Part shown: positions 1 through 10,708 of the stretch, piece by piece
Position numbering within the stretch: position 1 is the stretch's first letter
Layout: each line of letters begins with the position of its first letter
Source: Hansschlegelia zhihuaiae
Lineage (GTDB): Bacteria; Pseudomonadota; Alphaproteobacteria; Rhizobiales; Methylopilaceae
Assembly: GCF_004103825.1 (NCBI RefSeq)
Contig: NZ_RYFI01000013.1
Span: forward strand, 34,993-98,992
Direction of reading: 5' to 3'
DNA: 64,000 nucleotides
The notes under the pieces: model-generated
Seen by the model: the letters and a program-made list of their open reading frames with translations, nothing else
What the model was told of the DNA's origin: nothing
Databases searched by the model: none
Made by a program: the position numbers and the translations under genes

Positions 1-324
1 CGTCCGGGAGACGGCCGCGATCTCGGAATCGAGTTCGAGGACGTCGTGTTCGTCGAAGGCGTCGAGGCGCAGGCTCGCGGAGCGCAGCGCGCAGAAGGCG
101 GCGTAGGCCTTCCGGCCGTCGGCGTCGCGGAACTCCGGCACGTCCCGCCCTGCGCGATCGGCGATCAGGCGCCAGTGCAGGTCTCCGCAGGCCTTGAGCA
201 GCCACGTCTCCGACAGGCCGCCGAGGCAGAGCTCCGGCATGCCGAGCAGGAAGCGGCTGAAACGCCGATGGCGGCCGACGGGCCCGGCTGGCCGCAAAGC
301 CCGCGGGTCGATGGCGACGTTCAT
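1..324 (-). CDS. LnmK/Pnap_2097-like protein, cut by left edge
   Basis: Only the first 108 codons are present; the gene runs off the left edge. It was read by hand from an ATG at 322-324, four bases after the FMO stop, so it continues the nit operon. The translation begins MNVAIDPRALRPAG and contains MPELCLGGLSETWLLKACGD and a following LHWRLIADRAG stretch. This resembles the start of the LnmK-related hot-dog family called Pnap_2097, whose members occur in small biosynthetic clusters. Reading frame and position are clear. The family call is from memory of the motif, and the catalytic half is outside the window, so function stays open (acyl-carrier-type thioester chemistry would be the family expectation). 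Confidence 0.62.
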   Translation of the reverse strand, partial: MNVAIDPRALRPAGPVGRHRRFSRFLLGMPELCLGGLSETWLLKACGDLHWRLIADRAGRDVPEFRDADGRKAYAAFCALRSASLRLDAFDEHDVLELDSEIAAVSRT

Positions 325-328
325 CGCA

Positions 329-1600
329 TCAGACCGCGACGCCGAGGCGCGGCCGGCGGAGCGCGAGGCGCTCGGCGATCGTGGCGACGACATGCTCCGC
401 GTCGCGGCCCACCGCCCCGAAGCGGCCGGAGCCCCAGGTGTGCAGCCAGGGCAGGCCGATGAAGGAGACGCCCCCGACCTCGCTCACGCCGCGCCGGTGC
501 GCCGGGCGTCCGGCGCCGTTGAAGACCGGGACGTCGAGCCATCGGAAATCCGGCGCGAAGCCGATGCACCAGACGACCGAGCTTATGTCGGAGGCTGCGA
601 GATCCAGCGCAGGCCGCTCGGCGGGCGGCGTCCAGACCGGCTCGTAGACGGAGGGCGGCGGCGCGTCGACGCCCGTCTCGGCGATGTGCCTGTCGATCGC
701 GGCGTTGATGCCGTTATAGGTCCGGTCGGCGAAAGCGAGGCTCGCGGCGAGGTTCTCGCGGAACCTGAGCCGGCCCTCTTCGAAATCCTCGAGCACGCCG
801 TAGAGCTCCATGCCCTCGCGTGCGAACCGGCGCAGGTCGATGTCGCGACCGCCGTCGCGGCCCGTGACGTAGTGGTTGGTGTTGTCGCGCACCCCCTCGC
901 GCAAGGGGTGCTGGTCGACCGGCATCTCATAATAGCCCATGTCGGCGAGCCAGGCGACGACGTCGCGGCCTCGATAGAAGCGGGCGCAGCGCGGCGCCTC
1001 GCCGACGGCGAGATGGACCTTGCGGCCTGCGAGGTGCAGGTCCTCGGCGATCTGGCAGCCGGACTGGCCCGAGCCCACCACCAGCACGGCGCCCTCGGGG
1101 AGCTGGTCCGGGTTGCGGTACTGCTCGGAATGAAGCTGCGCGATCGTCTTCGGCAGCTTCTCGGCCATGCGCGGGACGATGGGCGTGTGGTAGCCGCCGG
1201 ACGCGACCACGATCTCGTCGGCCGTGTAGTCGCCGTCCGAGGTCGAGATCGCGAAGCCGCCCCCGCTGCGGCGCGTCGCGCGGGTGACCGCGACGCCCTC
1301 GCGGATCGGTGGGTCGACCTTCCGGACGAAGGCCTGCACATAGGCGACGATCTCGTCCCTTTTCATAAAGCCGTCGGGGTCGGGGCCGTCATAGGGGTGG
1401 CCCGGCAGGTCGCACTGCCAGTTGGGCGTCACCAGGCAGAAATTGTCCCAGCGCGCGGTGCTCCAGACATGGGCGGCCGTGCGCTTCTCGAAGACGAGAT
1501 GGTCGATCCCGCGGCGCTTCAGCCAATAGCTCGTCGAGACGCCGGCCTGGCCGCCGCCGACGACGATAACGCTGCGATGCTCAGGGCTCGGAACGGACAT
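329..1600 (-). CDS. nitH: MSMEG_0569-type flavin-dependent monooxygenase
   Basis: A 423-residue FAD/NADPH oxidoreductase. The N-terminus carries the FAD-binding glycine motif VIVVGGGQAGVS and a second Rossmann motif, VVGSGQSGCQIAEDL, lies near residue 170, the usual FMO arrangement. Length and surroundings fit the MSMEG_0569 family found in Nit1C clusters, where it is NitH. It is the penultimate gene visible in the operon, 16 bases after the MSMEG_0570-type gene. Its substrate in the cluster is not established; oxidation of a nitrogen-containing intermediate is a reasonable inference. Confidence 0.88.
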   Translation of the reverse strand: MSVPSPEHRSVIVVGGGQAGVSTSYWLKRRGIDHLVFEKRTAAHVWSTARWDNFCLVTPNWQCDLPGHPYDGPDPDGFMKRDEIVAYVQAFVRKVDPPIREGVAVTRATRRSGGGFAISTSDGDYTADEIVVASGGYHTPIVPRMAEKLPKTIAQLHSEQYRNPDQLPEGAVLVVGSGQSGCQIAEDLHLAGRKVHLAVGEAPRCARFYRGRDVVAWLADMGYYEMPVDQHPLREGVRDNTNHYVTGRDGGRDIDLRRFAREGMELYGVLEDFEEGRLRFRENLAASLAFADRTYNGINAAIDRHIAETGVDAPPPSVYEPVWTPPAERPALDLAASDISSVVWCIGFAPDFRWLDVPVFNGAGRPAHRRGVSEVGGVSFIGLPWLHTWGSGRFGAVGRDAEHVVATIAERLALRRPRLGVAV

Positions 1601-1616
1601 GGGACATGCTCCGCGG

Positions 1617-1904
1617 TCAGGGTTCGAAGGAGAGAATCTGGACGCGGGCGTCGGCCGCGTTCGCGAAGGCGGCGGCTGCAGTCTCGATGCGGGCCAGCTG
1701 TCCGAGCGCGCGCGAGCACGGGAAGCCGTATTTCGCCTGCACGCGCTCGCTGGCGACCGAGAGCGCCGTCCGCGCGCGGGCGAGAAAGTCGTCCAGCCGG
1801 TAGACCTTGCCCGCCGCGAAGTGGTCGCGCACTACGAGCGAGGGCGAGTAGCAGCTCTCGGTCGCGCCGTCGGGCCAGCGGATAGTGAAGCGCATCTCAG
1901 GCAT
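1617..1904 (-). CDS. nitG: MSMEG_0570 family protein of the Nit1C cluster
   Basis: A 95-residue protein starting MPEMRFTIRWPDG. The start at 1904 overlaps the end of the glycosyltransferase gene by 8 bases; an upstream extension to 1967 would lie inside that gene and is not needed. It has no signal peptide or membrane segment. Sequence (RWPDG..E.CYSPS, a KVY segment, CSRALGQL near the C-terminus) and position match the small MSMEG_0570 nitrogen-starvation-response family that recurs only in these clusters. Biochemical role unknown. Confidence 0.82.
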   Translation of the reverse strand: MPEMRFTIRWPDGATESCYSPSLVVRDHFAAGKVYRLDDFLARARTALSVASERVQAKYGFPCSRALGQLARIETAAAAFANAADARVQILSFEP

Positions 1905-3060
1905 GGGCCGGGTCCTGCAGGCGGCGGTAGACGCCGAGATGCGCGCGCGCGACCGCTGCCCAGCCATGGCGCGCCGCGACGTCCGGTCCGCGTCGCGACA
2001 GCCGCGACCGCAGCGGTTCGCCGAGCGCCATCATCAAGGCGTCGGCGATCGAGCCGGGACTGCGCGGATCGCACCAGACGACGTCCGCGTCGGAAAGATG
2101 CTCGGTGAAGGGAGCGATGCGGGAGACGACCGCCGGGACGCCGCTCGCCATCGCCTCGAGGACCACGAGGCCGAAGCCCTCCCGCAGCGAGGGGAAGGCC
2201 AACACGTCGGCGAGCCGGTACAGCGCCGGCATCTCGACGTCGGACAGCGGGCCGGTCACGAGCACCGCTTCGTCGGGCAGTCCGCTTTCGGCGAGATCCC
2301 GATCGAAGGCGGCCCGGTAGGGACCGTGGTCGAGCACCGAGGCGCCGCCCGCGATCACCAACTGGGCGCGCTCGTGGATCCGGCGCAATTGCCGGAAGGC
2401 GTCGAGGATGCGTCTCGTATTCTTGCGCTCCTCGACGCCGCCGATCGACAGGATCACCGGCCCCGCGCCGAGGCCGAGGCGGCGCCGCAGCGTGACCTCC
2501 GCGCCGTCGGGGCCGGGGCCGAAGCGGCGCAGATCGACGCCGTTGCCGACGAGGGTCGGCGTCGCGCCGAACCGGAGACGCAGCTCCTCGCGCCACAGCG
2601 CGCTCACCACGAAAACCGCGTCGGCGGAGGCGACCGAGCGGGTCTGCAGCGCGTCGAGCCTCGGGTCGTCGAAAGGGTCGAGATGATGGACGGTTCGGCT
2701 GAAGCCGCTGATCGCGCCGTCCGCCTTCAGGGAGGCGAGGGCGTTGCCCGAGATGCCGTCCTGGGCGTGGAACACGTCGAAGCGGCGCGCCGCGGCCCGC
2801 TCGAAATGGCGCAGATAGTCGCCGATCCTGGCCATGACCATGTCGGCGACGCCGCCCTCGACCGGCCGTCCCGGAACGCCGACCGTCTCGAACGCAGCCT
2901 TGCGGAAGAAGCTCCGGCCGTCCGGGTCGGGCGCATGAAGGACGGGCTCGTGACCGAGCTCGTGGAGCTTGGCCGCGAGCTCGAAGGCGTGGACCACGCC
3001 GCCCCGCGGATTGACCGAGTGGCAGAGCAGGGCGATGCGCAGAGGCCGGTCCGCGATCAT
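1897..3060 (-). CDS. MSMEG_0565-type glycosyltransferase (GT4)
   Basis: A 387-residue GT-B fold glycosyltransferase. The N-terminal domain opens RIALLCHSVNPRGGVVHAFEL, cut here to its key features: the glycine-rich acceptor loop after a short beta strand. The C-terminal domain carries the GT4 nucleotide-sugar signature SLREGFGLVVLEAMASGVP around residue 295. Its start overlaps the AIR-synthase-like gene by 4 bases (ATGA), so the two are translationally coupled. Family members of this length sit in Nit1-type clusters of actinobacteria and some proteobacteria but are absent from the minimal cyanotroph cluster, which suggests a glycosylated product or carrier here. Acceptor unknown. Confidence 0.86.
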   Translation of the reverse strand: MIADRPLRIALLCHSVNPRGGVVHAFELAAKLHELGHEPVLHAPDPDGRSFFRKAAFETVGVPGRPVEGGVADMVMARIGDYLRHFERAAARRFDVFHAQDGISGNALASLKADGAISGFSRTVHHLDPFDDPRLDALQTRSVASADAVFVVSALWREELRLRFGATPTLVGNGVDLRRFGPGPDGAEVTLRRRLGLGAGPVILSIGGVEERKNTRRILDAFRQLRRIHERAQLVIAGGASVLDHGPYRAAFDRDLAESGLPDEAVLVTGPLSDVEMPALYRLADVLAFPSLREGFGLVVLEAMASGVPAVVSRIAPFTEHLSDADVVWCDPRSPGSIADALMMALGEPLRSRLSRRGPDVAARHGWAAVARAHLGVYRRLQDPAHA

Positions 3061-4040
3061 GCGAGCGCCCTCTGCGGTCCGCAGCCGATGAGCGGCTCGC
3101 GCGACAGGTTCCAGACGGTCTCGCGGGAGGCGCCGGAGGCGACCTCCACCAGGCAGTCCTGCGTGATAGCGCCGATGTCGGCGGCGGCGATTCCGCGGGC
3201 GCTGAACCGCGAGACCACGGCAGCGACATTTTCAGCGCGCACGGCCAGCACGTAACCGAAGCTCGGGAAGCTCCTCAGCCACCGGTCGAGCGCGACGCCC
3301 GCGGGCCGCGGGACGGCGTCGAGGTCGATCCGCACGCCGACGCCCGAGCATTCCGCGAGCATCGCGGCGGTGCCGACGATCCCGGCCTGGCTGACGTCCT
3401 TGGCCGCGCGGCTGAGCCCAGCTTCAGCGATCTCCGGCAGGAGCGCGAGGTCGCCGGCGAGCCGTCCGGCCGGGGCGTCGGTCGCGGCCTCCCAATTGTC
3501 GAACGGTTCGCGGTAGCGACCCCGGATGTCGATGGCGCAGACCAGCCGGTCGCCGGGCTCGGCGTCGAAGCTGGTCAGCAGCCGCTTGGCGCGGCCGAGC
3601 ACCGCGACCGCAAGCTGGCCGCGGTCGCAGGACAGGTTGGCGTGGCCGCCGACGATCGGCACGCCGAAACGCTCGGAGGCGGCGCGCATGCCCTCGAGCA
3701 CCGGCCCGGCCGAGGCTTCGCCCGCGGCCCATACGGCGTCCACCACCGCGATCGGGCGTCCGCCCATGGCGGCGACGTCCGAGACGTTGACCATCACGCC
3801 GCACCAGCCCGCGAACCACGGGTCGCGCTCGACGAATTCGTTGATGAAGCCCTCGATGGCGAGGAGCAGATAGCCGTCGCCCTCGGGGATCGCGGCGCAG
3901 TCGTCGCCGACAGGCACGACGGACGTCCCGGACAGGCCGAGCCGTTCGGTCGCGCGCGCGATCTCGGCCTTGGCCGCGAGCCCGCGGCCCTCCCGGATTC
4001 CCGTCGCCAGCCGCGACAGCGCTTCGGCGCCGATGGTCAT
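3057..4040 (-). CDS. nitF: Sll0787-type AIR synthase-like protein
   Basis: A 327-residue member of the PurM/SelD-like ATP-dependent fold. The family signature is visible: VPVGDDCAAI near residue 42 (nucleotide-binding glycine/aspartate loop), then NVSDVAAMGGRP, GGHANLS, and a C-terminal KDVSQAGIVGTAAML. The start at 4040 gives an ATGA overlap with the upstream acetyltransferase and agrees with family N-termini; a longer frame to 4337 lies within that gene. In Nit1C this is NitF. By fold it should use ATP to activate a carbonyl or amide, but the substrate is not known. Confidence 0.87.
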   Translation of the reverse strand: MTIGAEALSRLATGIREGRGLAAKAEIARATERLGLSGTSVVPVGDDCAAIPEGDGYLLLAIEGFINEFVERDPWFAGWCGVMVNVSDVAAMGGRPIAVVDAVWAAGEASAGPVLEGMRAASERFGVPIVGGHANLSCDRGQLAVAVLGRAKRLLTSFDAEPGDRLVCAIDIRGRYREPFDNWEAATDAPAGRLAGDLALLPEIAEAGLSRAAKDVSQAGIVGTAAMLAECSGVGVRIDLDAVPRPAGVALDRWLRSFPSFGYVLAVRAENVAAVVSRFSARGIAAADIGAITQDCLVEVASGASRETVWNLSREPLIGCGPQRALA

Positions 4041-4587
4041 GCGGCCTCCTTCCCGTGGCGGCGGGCGAGGGTCAGGAACCCGGTCTCCGGCGTCTCGAAG
4101 GGCGGGTAGAAGTTGAGGTCGGCCTGCATCTTCAGATGCGGCCGGCCGTGCAGCTCGATCTCCTCGATCGTCTCCCAGCGCATCCGCCGGAACAGCGCGC
4201 CGTTCTGCGGCTGGACGTGGGCGAGGAACCGGGTGCAGCCGCGGGCGTGGGCGGACGAGACCGCGAGCCGGATCAGCGCGCCGCCGAGCGCGCCGATGCG
4301 GCGGTGACCGGCCGCGACCGCGAGCCGCGAGCCCCACCAGATGCCGGGCGCTGCCTCGTGGATGCGGACGGTTCCCACCACCTCGTCATGGGCGATGACG
4401 AGCGACGACACGGCGACCAGAGGGATCGCGACGTCGTCGATCGCGTCACGGTCGTCGCCCTCGAAGATCTGCTGTTCGGCGCAGAAAACCTCGCGCCGGA
4501 GCGCCGCCGCGCCGCGCCGCTCCCAGTCGCCGACCGCCCATTTGATCTGGTAGCTCGCCGGGACGAAGGGCGTGACGGGCTCGAAGA

Positions 4588-4591
<4 letters not shown>
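4037..4591 (-). CDS. nitE: MSMEG_0567-type GNAT N-acetyltransferase
   Basis: A 184-residue GNAT protein. The acetyl-CoA binding segment is seen around residues 85-100 (SRLAVAAGHRRIGALGGAL), followed by a helix with SSAHARGCTRF. Near the N-terminus, EVFCAEQQIFEGDDRD is the conserved entry motif of this subfamily. It overlaps its neighbours by 4 bases on both sides. It corresponds to NitE of Nit1C clusters; the acetyl acceptor is unidentified. Confidence 0.88.
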
Positions 4592-5718
<1,127 letters not shown>

Positions 5719-6719
5719 CGGATCGGCTCCCAATGGCGGGGACGTCTTGCGTGCGGATGTCTTGCGCGCGGCCGCGCACCGGCGGCTGCGGGCGGTCGTC
5801 GAGGACGAGGCTGAGCAGCTCCGGCCGGGCGTAGTGCCCGACCGAATCCATCATCCGCTTGCGCTTCAGCACGAGCGCCATGTCGAGATCGGCGACGAGG
5901 ACGCCTTCGCCGGAGGTGAGCGGCTCGGCGAGATGCTGGCCCTCCGGCGAGACGATCGCCGTGAAGCAGCCGCCGGTCAGCGCCTTCCGGAGCTTCTCGT
6001 CCGGCGAGATCTTCGCCCTCTGCTCGTCGGTCAGCCAGCCGGTGGCGTTGACCACGAAGCAGCCGCTCTCGAGCGCATGGTGGCGGATCGTCGCCTCCAT
6101 CTGGTCGGCGAAGATCGGCCCGACCATCGAGCCCGGGAACTGGGCGACGTGGATCTCCTCGTGCTCCGCCATCAGCGCGTAGCGGGCCAGCGGGTTGTAG
6201 TGCTCCCAGCAGGCGAGGGCGCCGACCCGGCCGACCTTGGTGTCGACGACCTTGAGGCCCGAGCCGTCGCCCTGACCCCAGATCATCCGCTCATGATAGG
6301 TCGGCGTGATCTTGCGGCGCTTGAGTTTCAGCGTCCCGTCGGCGTCGAAGATCAGCTGGGCATTGTAGAGCGAGCCGTGGTCGCGCTCGTTGATCCCGAG
6401 CACGACCACGAGGCCACGGCGGCGCGCCGCGCCCGAGACCGCGTCGGTCACGGGACCCGGCACGACCACCGCGTGCTCGTAGAGCCGCAGGTGCTCCGCG
6501 CCGGTCGCGACCGGCGGATGCACGAAAGAGAAGTACGGGTACCAGGGCACGAAGGTCTCGGGGAAGGCGACGAGCTCGGCGCCCTTGTCCGCCGCCTCCT
6601 CCAGCGCGTTCAGCACGCGCGTGAGCGTCCCCGCGCCGTCCTCGAGGTCCGGCGAGATCTGCACGGCCGCCGCGCGGACCTTGCGTCTGTCCGTCATGGC
6701 CGGCCCCTCGCCCCCGGCC

Positions 6720-7202
6720 TCACAGCGTCCAGGTGTTAAGGATGAACGCGCCCTCCTTGCGGTGGAGCAGCACGATGTCGAGCACGTCGAGCGGGCTGAT
6801 CGGCGTGACGCCGGGGATCAGCGCGCCCTCGCCATGGCCGTAGAGCGCCTGGAGGGCGAAGCGGCAGCAGAACACCTTGCCGCCGTCGTTCAGGATCTTC
6901 TCGATGCGCGCCTGATAGTTCAGATGGCCGGGAAACGCCTCGTCGCCGAGCTTCGGGAAGCCGCGCTGCACGCCGAGCGTGACGCCCGGCCCATAGAGCA
7001 GCACAGAAGTCTCGAAACCTTTGGAGATCAGGCGCGACGCCTGCAGCAGGTTGACGAGGCCGATCGAGCCCTCGAAGGCGACGGTGTGAAACGTGACCAG
7101 CGCCTTCTCGCCCGGCGCGGCCTTCACATCCTCGAAGACCTTCGATTCGTAATCGACCAGGAAATCGCCCTTCTGGTTGGCGGGCTTGGTGACTGCGGGC
7201 AT
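6720..7202 (-). CDS. nitB: MSMEG_0572/Sll0783 family protein
   Basis: A 160-residue protein, first gene of the nit operon. It has a DsrE-like alternating alpha/beta pattern ([33 protein letters not shown]) with two adjacent cysteines (VFCCRF) about two thirds along. It matches the Sll0783/MSMEG_0572 nitrogen-starvation family (NitB), which is strictly associated with Nit1-type nitrilase clusters. No enzymatic function has been assigned. Start at 7202 follows an AGGAG-like element (gatGAGGAGagcg on the minus strand). Confidence 0.86.
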   Translation of the reverse strand: MPAVTKPANQKGDFLVDYESKVFEDVKAAPGEKALVTFHTVAFEGSIGLVNLLQASRLISKGFETSVLLYGPGVTLGVQRGFPKLGDEAFPGHLNYQARIEKILNDGGKVFCCRFALQALYGHGEGALIPGVTPISPLDVLDIVLLHRKEGAFILNTWTL

Positions 7203-7284
7203 CTCGCTCTCCTCATCAGGCCGCGTCGCGCTGCGGCATGACCCCGGGGGAGCAACCGCCGTGCCAATTGATCGAATAGGAAAG

Positions 7285-7462
7285 CAGTCATTGACTGGCG
7301 CAATATGCAGTCAATAATCCAGGCAATATTGGATGGATTGATCGCTTTCGGTCGACTCGAATTCTAGGTATTGCATGCTGCGTGGGCACAGATCGCGCAG
7401 GTGAAAGGCGCCGAATTGATAGGATTGATGGGCGGCTCGACATCCGACGCAATCCAGTCAAT
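7285..7462. promoter_or_regulatory. CAGTCAAT repeats between nit operon and MocR gene
   Basis: The 298-base divergent intergenic region (7203-7500) contains an inverted repeat CAGTCA-T-TGACTG at 7285-7297, a direct CAGTCAAT at 7308-7315 and another at 7455-7462. MocR/GntR regulators commonly bind paired direct or inverted repeats in their own divergent promoters, so these are the best operator candidates for the 7501 regulator. TTGACT at 7291-7296 may also act as a -35 element. No clear -10 could be fixed. Confidence 0.55.
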
Positions 7463-7500
7463 GTTGCTGTCCTAACGCTGCCCTGATCGCGGATTCGACG

Positions 7501-8877
7501 ATGGACTGGACGCCCGATCTCTCCCTGAGCGACAGGCCGCGTTACCTCGCCATCGCCGAGCGGATCGCCGCCGACATCAAGTCCGGGAGGCTCGCGGTCG
7601 GTGACCGGCTGCCGCCGCAGCGGGCGCTGGCGAAGCGCCTCGGCATGGACTTCACCACCGTCGCGCGGGGCTATGTCGAGGCGAAGCGGCGCGGTCTGGT
7701 CGACAGCCGGGTCGGGCAGGGCACCTTCGTCACGGGCGCACGGACGGCGACCGCGCTCCGGGCCTCCGCGCGGCTCTCCGCCGACCTCACCATGAACCTG
7801 CCGCCGGAGCCGACCGACCCCGATCTCATCGAGATGATGCGCGAGGGACTGATCGAGGTGTCGCGCGATCTCGTCGCCCGGCTGCGCTACCAGGGTTTTG
7901 GCGGCTCGCCGGCCGACAAGGACGCGGCCTCGTCATGGCTCGGCCGGCGGGCGCTGGTGCCGTCGCAGGACCGCCTGTTCGTGACCCCCGGAGCGCATGC
8001 GGCGCTGCTCGGCATCCTAAGCATTCTCGCAAAGTCCGGCGAAATCGTGCTGTGCGAGGCGATCACCTATCCGGGCTTAAGGGCCGTCGCGGCTCAGCTC
8101 GGGATCCGGCTTGTCGGCCTGCAGATGGACGACGACGGCGTGACGCCCGAAGCTCTGGACGAGGCCTGCCGCCGCCACGCGCCCAAGGCGATCTATCTCA
8201 ACCCGACGCTTCAGAACCCGACGACTTTGACCATCTCGGAAGGACGCCGGGCGGAGCTTGCTGCGGTCGCACGCGGATACGAACTGCCGATCGTGGAGGA
8301 CGACGCCTATGGCTTCATCCCGACGTGCAAGATCTCGCCTTTCGCCGCGATTGCGCCGGACCTGACCTGGCACGTCGCCGGCCTCGCCAAATGCATCGGG
8401 GCGGGTCTGCGCGCCGCCTATGTTGTGGCGCCGAGCGCGCGCGCCGCCTGGCCCTTCGCGGCGGCGGCGAGGGCCGCGAATGTGATGGCGTCGCCATTGA
8501 CGGTCTCGCTCGCGACCCGCTGGATCGAGGACGGCGCCGCCGACGCCATCCTGCGCTTCATCCGCGAGGAGACCGCGGCGCGCCAGAAACTCGCGGCCGA
8601 GATCATGCCGCGTGGCTCCTACCGGTCGGACCCGCTCAGCTTCAACCTCTGGATCCCGTTGCCCGCGCCCTGGAACCGCGCGTCCTTTGCCGGCCATTTG
8701 CGCGAGACCGGCATCGGCGTGGTGGCGAGCGACGCGTTCAACGCCGGCGCCGCGCCGATCGAGGCCGTGCGGGTCTGCATCGGCGGGCCGTCGACCCGGT
8801 CCGAGATCAAGCGCGCGCTCGAATTCATCGCGCACGCGCTCGAGGAGCCCCCGGAGCTCGCCTCCGCCTATATCTGA
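7501..8877 (+). CDS. MocR-type (GntR/aminotransferase) regulator
   Basis: A 458-residue PLP-dependent transcription factor. Residues ~13-80 form a GntR winged helix (PPQRALAKRLGMDFTTVARGY, then GQGTFV). The remainder is an aminotransferase class I fold: Asn in LNPTLQNPTT and the PLP lysine at residue 297 in HVAGLAKCIGAGLR. It is divergent from the nit operon and convergent with the allophanate hydrolase gene 6 bases away, so it could serve either nitrogen module. The shared promoter region with repeated boxes favours control of nit. The ligand is unknown; MocR proteins usually sense an amino-group metabolite with PLP. Confidence 0.9.
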   Translation: MDWTPDLSLSDRPRYLAIAERIAADIKSGRLAVGDRLPPQRALAKRLGMDFTTVARGYVEAKRRGLVDSRVGQGTFVTGARTATALRASARLSADLTMNLPPEPTDPDLIEMMREGLIEVSRDLVARLRYQGFGGSPADKDAASSWLGRRALVPSQDRLFVTPGAHAALLGILSILAKSGEIVLCEAITYPGLRAVAAQLGIRLVGLQMDDDGVTPEALDEACRRHAPKAIYLNPTLQNPTTLTISEGRRAELAAVARGYELPIVEDDAYGFIPTCKISPFAAIAPDLTWHVAGLAKCIGAGLRAAYVVAPSARAAWPFAAAARAANVMASPLTVSLATRWIEDGAADAILRFIREETAARQKLAAEIMPRGSYRSDPLSFNLWIPLPAPWNRASFAGHLRETGIGVVASDAFNAGAAPIEAVRVCIGGPSTRSEIKRALEFIAHALEEPPELASAYI

Positions 8878-8883
8878 AGCACC

Positions 8884-10695
8884 TCAGGCGGCCTGGGCGG
8901 ACCGGGCGTAGCTCCGCCAGCCGCCATAGGCGGTGATGTCGGGCGCTTTCGCGACGGCCGCCGCCTCGACCAGGAAGCCGAGCACCTCCGAGCCGTCGGC
9001 GAGTTTCGTCCAGCCGATCCCGAGCGGGGCAGGCACGCGCGAGACGAAGGGGCCGTAATTCGCCGCCGGCAGCGCCCAGACCTCAAGTTCGATCGACGCG
9101 CCTTCGCCGTCGGCGATCCGCAGCAGGCCCGGACGCGGCGTGCGGCCCTCAAGCAAATGGAGCCGATAGCTCGGCGCCGTCCGGGTCGCGCGCAGGAACC
9201 GGCCGCCCTGGCGGGTCAACTCGCCATTGAGCGCCATGCCCGACATATGCGCGCCCACGACCGCGATCTCGATCTCGCCCGGCCCGGCGGCCGCGGGTCG
9301 TTCCGCCGGCTTCGGCGGCGTGCGGCCGGTCGCGCCGATCGGCGTGGCGCCGGCGGCGTGGATCGCGGCCCCGAGCGAGGCGAGCAGGCCGTCGGCGCCC
9401 GCCGGGCCGATCAGCGTGACGCCCGCGGGAACGCCGTCCGTCCGCGGCCGCCCGGGGACGGCGAGCGCGCAGTAGTCGAGCAGATTCACGAAGTTGGTGT
9501 AGGCGCCGAGCTCGCTGTTGAGCGCGATCGGGTCGGCCAGCACCGCCTCCACCGTATGGGCGCGCGGATAAGTCGGCACCAGCATGCAATCGACCCCTGA
9601 CCAGACCGCGCCGAGCGTGCGGCGCAGTTCCGTTAGCCGGTACATGTCGCCATAGGCGTCCGCGGCGGAGAACTTGCGCGCGCCCTCGATGATCCCCCGG
9701 GTCACCGGGTGGAGCGCCTCGGGCGAGGCCTCGATGAAGTCGCGGATCTGGTGGTAGCGCGAGGCCACGAAGGAGCCCTCGTAGAGCATGCGCGCGACCG
9801 CGAAATAGGACTCGAGATCAATCTCGACGGTCTCGCCGCCGAGCCTGCGGACGTCCTCGATCGTCGCGTCGAAGGCGGCCTCGGCCGCCGCGCTGCCGCC
9901 GAAGCGGCGGCTCGTGGCGTCGGGGATCGCCACCCGGGTGACAGGCTGGAGAGGGCCGAGCTTCGGCACCGCCATGTCGCGCGAAAAACCGTCCGCCGGG
10001 TCGAGCCCGCCGATCGCGGCCAGGACCTCATAGGCGTCGTCGACCGTGGTGGCGAACACAGTGACGCCGTCGACGAAGCGCACCGAATAGACCACGCCCA
10101 CGGTCGGCGTGAGGCCGACCGTGGGCTTGAGGCCCACGATATTGTTGAGGCCGGCCGGCACGCGGCCGGAGCCCGCCGTGTCGGTGCCGAGCGTGAAGGG
10201 CAGCACGCCGGCCCCGACTGCGACCGCCGAGCCGGAACTCGACCCGCCCGGCACGAAGGCGGGGTCGACGGTGTTGCGCGGCACGGCGTAGGGCGTGCGC
10301 ACGCCGACGAGACCGGTGGCGAACTGGTCGAGATTGAGCTTGCCGATCGCGATAGCTCCGGCGGCGAGGGTTCGCGCCACGGAAGGAGCGTGGCGCTCGG
10401 GCTCATAGGCGAAGTCCGGGCAGGCCGCGGTCGTCGGCAGGCCCTTGAAGTCGATGCTGTCTTTGATCGCGAAGGGCACGCCCCAGAGCGGCCGTCCGTC
10501 GGGCGTCGGTCCCAGCGCGCGGGCGGCCTTGCGCGCCGCCTCGCGGTCGACCAGCGAGATGAAGATTCCGGGGTCGTTCCAGGCCTCGAGCCGGTCATAG
10601 GCCTCGTCGACCACGGCGACGGGGTCGAGCCCCTCGGCATAGGCGCGGGCGAGCGAGGGCAGGTCGAAGACGAGGTCCGAGAGCTTGGTCGTCAT
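8884..10695 (-). CDS. atzF: Allophanate hydrolase (AtzF type)
   Basis: A 603-residue amidase-signature enzyme. The Ser-cisSer-Lys triad is seen as Lys78 (PFAIKDSID), Ser152 (GGSSSGS) and Ser176 (TDTAGSGR); the spacings of 74 and 24 equal those I recall for AtzF. Residues ~470-603 form the second domain typical of allophanate hydrolases. The ATG at 10695 was chosen; the open frame continues upstream only through the ABC transporter gene. It splits allophanate to ammonia and CO2. No urea carboxylase or biuret hydrolase gene is in the window, so the source of allophanate must come from elsewhere or from an imported precursor. Confidence 0.9.
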   Translation of the reverse strand: MTTKLSDLVFDLPSLARAYAEGLDPVAVVDEAYDRLEAWNDPGIFISLVDREAARKAARALGPTPDGRPLWGVPFAIKDSIDFKGLPTTAACPDFAYEPERHAPSVARTLAAGAIAIGKLNLDQFATGLVGVRTPYAVPRNTVDPAFVPGGSSSGSAVAVGAGVLPFTLGTDTAGSGRVPAGLNNIVGLKPTVGLTPTVGVVYSVRFVDGVTVFATTVDDAYEVLAAIGGLDPADGFSRDMAVPKLGPLQPVTRVAIPDATSRRFGGSAAAEAAFDATIEDVRRLGGETVEIDLESYFAVARMLYEGSFVASRYHQIRDFIEASPEALHPVTRGIIEGARKFSAADAYGDMYRLTELRRTLGAVWSGVDCMLVPTYPRAHTVEAVLADPIALNSELGAYTNFVNLLDYCALAVPGRPRTDGVPAGVTLIGPAGADGLLASLGAAIHAAGATPIGATGRTPPKPAERPAAAGPGEIEIAVVGAHMSGMALNGELTRQGGRFLRATRTAPSYRLHLLEGRTPRPGLLRIADGEGASIELEVWALPAANYGPFVSRVPAPLGIGWTKLADGSEVLGFLVEAAAVAKAPDITAYGGWRSYARSAQAA

Positions 10696-10708
10696 GGTCT
10701 TCGCCCTT

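Noticed and set aside
46-1885. Plus-strand frames at the left edge
   Set aside because: They are antisense to the LnmK-like gene and the FMO and contain no domain.
7203-7500. Riboswitch (for example guanidine type) before nitB
   Set aside because: No recognisable conserved core; the notable features are short DNA boxes.
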